A DNA stretch of 64,000 bases, taken from Membranipora membranacea. Its lineage: Eukaryota > Bryozoa > Gymnolaemata > Cheilostomatida > Membraniporidae. The position numbers and the translations under genes are program-made. Location of the stretch: contig OU612068.1 of the NCBI GenBank assembly GCA_914767715.1, positions 27,528,001 through 27,592,000 of the forward strand, written 5' to 3'. Below are positions 59,601-64,000 of this stretch, one piece after another. The notes under the pieces are model-generated. The model ran no database searches, was not told where the DNA came from, and saw only the letters and a list, made by a program, of their open reading frames with translations. The stretch's first letter is position 1. Every line of letters starts with the position of its first letter.

Positions 59601-62594
59601 ATTAATGAGCAAAAACTGCAGACACAACTCCATTCATAAGGCTGATTTATCTGGCTAAGTTGGATCAAAATTTACAATCTTATGCCTCTAGAGACAATAT
59701 GTATTTATGTCTGTGTATTCCAGGTATCCCCAAACAGTAAGCTGTCTACTGCTAAATGGCGGCAGCAAGCGTTTGGACATCTTGAGCGTTTATTGTCTAT
59801 CAAAGTCTGCTCAGTGCAAAGACAACAGATTTCAGATAGGGGAGACGATTTGGAATGTTCTCATGCTGGGAATGAGGTCCCCATTCAGAGGATAGATGAC
59901 TCCATGTTCATGTCAATATCTGGACTGGAAGAGCACACAATAAGGTGATCTACATCTTTATATCATATTCCTCCAATTCATTCCAAAAGGAACATTTAAA
60001 AATACTAACATTGCTTTACAAGAACTCCCATTATGTATTTAGATGCCCACATAATATATGAGGAAGCAGCTGTTGGTTGATTATACAAAAAGGAATCAAG
60101 TTTTTTGATCATTTGCTTCCCCCAACCATACCAAGACTTATTGACCAGAGCTCATACTAAGGACCCAATATGGTCTCATTAACCTAGCGTTGCTAAGATA
60201 TATATTTTTTATTTTCACAGGCGTAGGGAGATTGGTGTGAGTGGAGAGGAATCGGACACAGTATTACTGACTCAGTTTGTACAGGAGATATTGCCCCTCC
60301 TTAGAGAAACATGGGTTGAACTGGTCGTCAGTGCTGATGGTCAGTTATATCATACCCAACATCAAATACTGCGCACTGCCTTAGGCATATATAACATCTA
60401 TAGTAACAAATAGCCTCTGGTATCTTTACATTTGTAGTTGGTGAGCTTTCCTTCCTTTTAAAACCATCCAAACAGTCAAGCATTTCAATATCAAGGACAT
60501 GATTGTATAGCTTATTGATTTTATTTTTTGAGTGTTATCTGTTGATAAATCACATGACTGTGTTTTTGTCTATGGTGTATTCACAATTATGTAACTTTTT
60601 GATATATGTACTAGCGTGTAGTTAGGATCAAGGATTATTCACCACAGTTTGATGCTGCGATCCTATGCTACTTGCTACCAAACTCTTTGTGTAATGAACA
60701 AAAATTTGAGGCCACACTTTACATCTGGATTTTGTTGTTGAATCTATTCAACATAATGCTCCCAGAAAATTTCCAATAAGATAGGACGTACCAAGGATGC
60801 CTTCATTAGTCTCGGTCCCCAGGAACTTTACCTACACAATGAACCCATATACAGTGAAATATCCTGCTGATTTTTCTTTTTTATAGGTGCCCTCATTTCT
60901 GAGGCCTACACAACAATTTTCTCTGTAGTCAACATCCTGAACCTTCTCCTTGATATGCTTCTCCAATCAGACATCAAAGACAAACAGGTGAAGACAGCAG
61001 CAAACATACATTGCAATATTCAACTCCCGCAGTCAATATGTTTACATGGGCACTAATTGTTCTTATCAAAAATAGCAAATTGCTCGATTGCTAAGTCTGG
61101 GGCTCAGCCCAAACATTGGGAGCCTTCTCAATATACTTTGGTATCTGAATATTTCACTGTGATGTTGGTTACAGTGGCTATTACTCCATGCTTGTATGGT
61201 GTTATCTACTCTATCCACTAGCTGTATAGAAGTGTACTGCTGTACATGCCATACTGACAAAGCCCCCAACATTTGGCCTGAAGCCAATACTACCTAATGC
61301 CTAACATCATTCATTAGATTCGGTGTTACATCTTTAAAAGCATGGAAATATAGTGTTACACATGCCTTCCTCCTATTCAGTATCCATGGCTATCTTTATA
61401 AACACAGAAAGCAGTGAGAAGTCATTAATCCTCACTCCGTCCACCAAGTGGCTTCTCTCACTAAGCGGCCTGATACCTTGAGTGACATGTCACATTATGC
61501 GACCTGTCAGACTAAGCAACCGATCACACTAACCCATCACACTAGCCAACCTCTCAAAATATGCCCGTATTCACCTGCAGCTGCCCCTCATTGCAGAGGC
61601 AGCAATAATTATTATGCCACATTCAAATTCATACAGAATTCACTTCTTACTCTGTGATACATTCATGATAATTTGTATGTTACTGTTTAATTGTAATGAT
61701 ATGTTTGTAGCCGGTCTCTGCGCTGATAAAAGGTGAAGTAAAGTTCTTGATCACACACGGATTTCCGTTGGTATTTGATGACAGGAAATCTGCAAAAAGC
61801 CCTAAAAGAAGCAAAACTGAGGTAACGACTTAACTACAAATCTTTTAGTCTTTGCACATTACTGATAGCGATTTGTTATCCTTCTATGTTTACATTTTAT
61901 TCAGGCATATCTTGGTTTAAAACGTTATTTGAAATCACCAAGTTCAGTCACTCACAGCATCCTGAAGTATAGGCAGCGATATATGAACACTTTTGTGCGT
62001 TTAGTGTCAAACAAATGTCTGATGTGAGGTATCAGTTGAACATTTCTCTGTACATTCTGAATATTTATATATCTATTTCAGGCCAGCTGTAGCGCTCTCA
62101 ACCTCAAGATGTGCTCACTTTGCAATCGACTTCAGTGTGGAACTCCGGTCACGAGGAAATACATGAAGCAGCTTGTCAAGAATTCAGATGAATTTGACAG
62201 CATCGGTGCAAACATGAATATTGTGCTCAGCAGTTTAACACCGGGTCAGTCTCTAATTTGAATATTTGGGTGCAGATATTTTCCCTTCATAGCCTGACTA
62301 CTCCGAGCAATAAATATGATCAAAAGGGTGAAATATGCTTGAAAAATCTACTAAAGCTTATTTTGGCTGTAAAAGGTTCTTAACTTTATGATGGGTCGAC
62401 GGCTAGTCTTAGAGAATTCTTCATTTCTACTTTTAGTTGCCCATAAATGTTTCATTTCTTATTCATGAAGTTGTGATTACAGGAGAAATGGTTGAGAAAG
62501 TTATTGTTGGTATGATTGACAAAGGAACTGTCTCCACAGACCGGATAGATGTGATGATAGACATACTAAATCAACAAATATCTGAAAGAATTGG
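56682..62594 (+). CDS. TEX10: TEX10/IPI1 homologue, 5' half (continues past window)
   Basis: TEX10 is the animal counterpart of yeast Ipi1, a nucleolar/nucleoplasmic alpha-solenoid in the Rix1 complex (with PELP1, WDR18, LAS1L, SENP3) needed for ITS2 processing and 60S subunit release. Ten exons join in phase: 56682-56876, 57090-57253, 57886-58027, 58251-58370, 59724-59944, 60221-60339, 60887-60987, 61711-61821, 62082-62244, 62483-62594. They give about 482 residues, against about 930 in mammals. The Lys-rich start with DFQKVKFKVGKKLPR is the family signature. HEAT-type repeats follow (AALECLKSIF, QAFMPAINAHLRCAMTHLSD). STAKWRQQAFGHLERLL matches the conserved W-containing segment. A CSLCNRLQC cluster occurs in exon 9. 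The last exon ends at a ggtaagc donor, and no later exon is visible up to 64000. Intron 4 (1.35 kb) is the largest. Confidence 0.93.
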
Positions 62595-63792
62595 GTAAGC
62601 ATCTTTGCAATAGTGAAATCACACTGATTGCATCACAATACAATACGATATGTGCAAATTCACTGAGGGCTGAAAAAGTCTAGGAATGAGATGCTCATCA
62701 ACACACAAGGGTGGCTCCATGCTGCTGAGGTCAGCTATCAGGATGTTGTACTAAAAAGGCCTCAAAGCAGGGCTAGTTGAAGGCTAGCCTGTCTTGACCA
62801 GCTTTGTTGAGGGGATCCCCTCCCCCACAACAAAGGATGTCAAGACAGGCTAGTTAAGGACCTGAGTGTTGTACTGTGTTCTGCGCACCACTGTATGGTG
62901 CACTCAATTAAACTTGTCTCAGATAGAACTATTTGACTATAGTGACGATGACAATCAGGTCAAAAATTATTCATTCGATTTTTTATGTACTGCTGCGACC
63001 TAATAAATTCAAATGAATGGATGTTGCATTATATTTCACACCCTCAAGATAGTTGAATTTTTGTACACCTGTTTTATATGGGCTAAAATATGCCCTCCTC
63101 CGGTTTCAAAAATCTAAAAATGAGTTATCGAATGCACGAGCTTCCGTTACACTGGCTTATATTTCTGAAGTTTTGTTTGATGACTTATGCCATTGGAAAG
63201 GTGTAAGGAACACAAAATATTATATCTCAATGCTAAAGGATCGCCCAGAATTAGGCATGTATTGAAGCACTAACCTTGATGTCAAGGTTGTAGGTTTTAT
63301 CTGATGGGTGCCATATTTCAAATAGCTGCTTCACAACTTAAGCATATTATTTTACCATACAAATCATTTTCTCTTGGGCGTATTCTACAAAGAGTACACA
63401 TTTTGAAAGTTGAGTTTATGACAGTAAAAGTACAGAGTATCTTTGTTATTAATCATTGCTATTTATCAATGTCAACATTGCCATCGTGGATCATATATCT
63501 ACCATGATGTTGCCTGCTGCATCCTGATAACTATGGCAACTCAAAAATTGACAGCACAAACTGGAAAGTTAAAACCTGTATAAAAGTATTCCGAGGTAAC
63601 GCATATGTATAGGGAGGCCCACATTTTCCCTATTACATACGTACACCAGTTTACCAAATGCTGGTTGGTGCCTGGTTATGGCGACAATAATTTCAAATAT
63701 GTGTCAAGTATGTCCCATATCCCGGACCTAGTAAACAAGTTTTTTTTTTCAAAGACAAACAGAAAATGATATTTGCATACTCAAACTAACCC
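62595..63792 (+). other. TEX10 intron sequence
   Basis: Follows the donor at 62595, so it is intronic if TEX10 continues. Contains the 70-bp palindrome at 62784. No exon in phase is recognised. Confidence 0.5.
62784..62853. repeat. 70-bp palindromic element, complete copy
   Basis: Outer arms ctagcctgtcttgac and gtcaagacaggctag. Inner arms ctttgttg and caacaaag. Core aggggatcccct. Related arms occur at 7294-7325 and 37555-37569. Confidence 0.85.
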
Positions 63793-64000
63793 CATAACAC
63801 GGTCTCAAATTTATTTCCACCATTAATCATCATCAACTCACCATTCTAAGAAAATAAAATATGAAAGCAAACATCGGATCAGTGTTTTGAATCTTGTCCA
63901 TCATAACACGTTTTCAAATTTATTTCCACCATTAGTAATTAACTCACCATTCTAAGAAAATGAAATGTGAAAGCAAACATCGGATCAGTTTTTTGAATAT
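63793..64000. repeat. two-copy tandem repeat at right edge, period 109 bp
   Basis: cataacac, caaatttatttccaccatta and gaaagcaaacatcggatcag recur in the same order in copy 1 (63793-63901) and copy 2 (63902 onward). The array may continue beyond the window. Confidence 0.85.

Noticed and set aside
1-64000. CRISPR arrays, bacterial operons or prophage
   Set aside because: No regularly spaced short repeats. Introns, retrotransposons and animal genes show this is eukaryotic nuclear DNA.

Overview
This window is nuclear DNA from an animal, most likely an aquatic invertebrate. It has spliced genes with GT-AG introns, AT-rich non-coding DNA by eye, many mobile-element fragments and no operons. Two genes are firmly identified by reconstructing exons in phase. 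One is a complete mitochondrial FAD-dependent glycerol-3-phosphate dehydrogenase (GPD2) on the minus strand: 15 coding exons, 713 codons, positions 53249 to 45619. The other is the first half of TEX10, the metazoan Ipi1 homologue of the Rix1/60S ribosome-assembly complex, on the plus strand from 56682 and running off the right edge. They lie head to head, about 3.4 kb apart, with a dead LINE in the gap. The phylum cannot be fixed from this sequence alone.

Left part (1-13.7 kb): the 3' end of a minus-strand gene with tandem RRM-like folds (504-4277); a 190-bp dispersed duplication and palindromic MITE-like elements (5.6-7.3 kb); a two-copy tandem repeat (7.7-8.05 kb); a minus-strand gene for a Cys/His-rich protein of an unnamed family (8.7-10.56 kb); and a near-perfect 128-bp hairpin (11.2 kb).

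Middle (13.7-45 kb): a decayed Ty3/Gypsy element (13.7-17.6 kb) abuts an RPS6 retro-pseudogene. A broken gene with a P2X7-type C-terminal cysteine domain follows (18.7-19.6 kb). From 20.1 to 25.7 kb there is an array of roughly 1.2-kb repeat units carrying different insertions: a tRNA-derived SINE in one and hAT-like elements with a shared 8-bp target sequence in others. Two minisatellites of the same motif lie 5.5 kb apart in opposite orientation (27 and 32.7 kb). A minus-strand gene at 33.8-36.6 kb belongs to an uncharacterised family with a GDGRxDSPG motif, possibly a captured DDE transposase. A 1.3-kb inverted repeat (38.6-39.9 kb), LINE debris and two more SINEs follow.

Nothing here is a clear new defence or biosynthetic system. 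The most unusual signals are the long palindrome, the repeat array with recurrent hAT insertion at one 8-mer, the inverted minisatellite pair, and the two genes from unnamed Cys/His-rich families.
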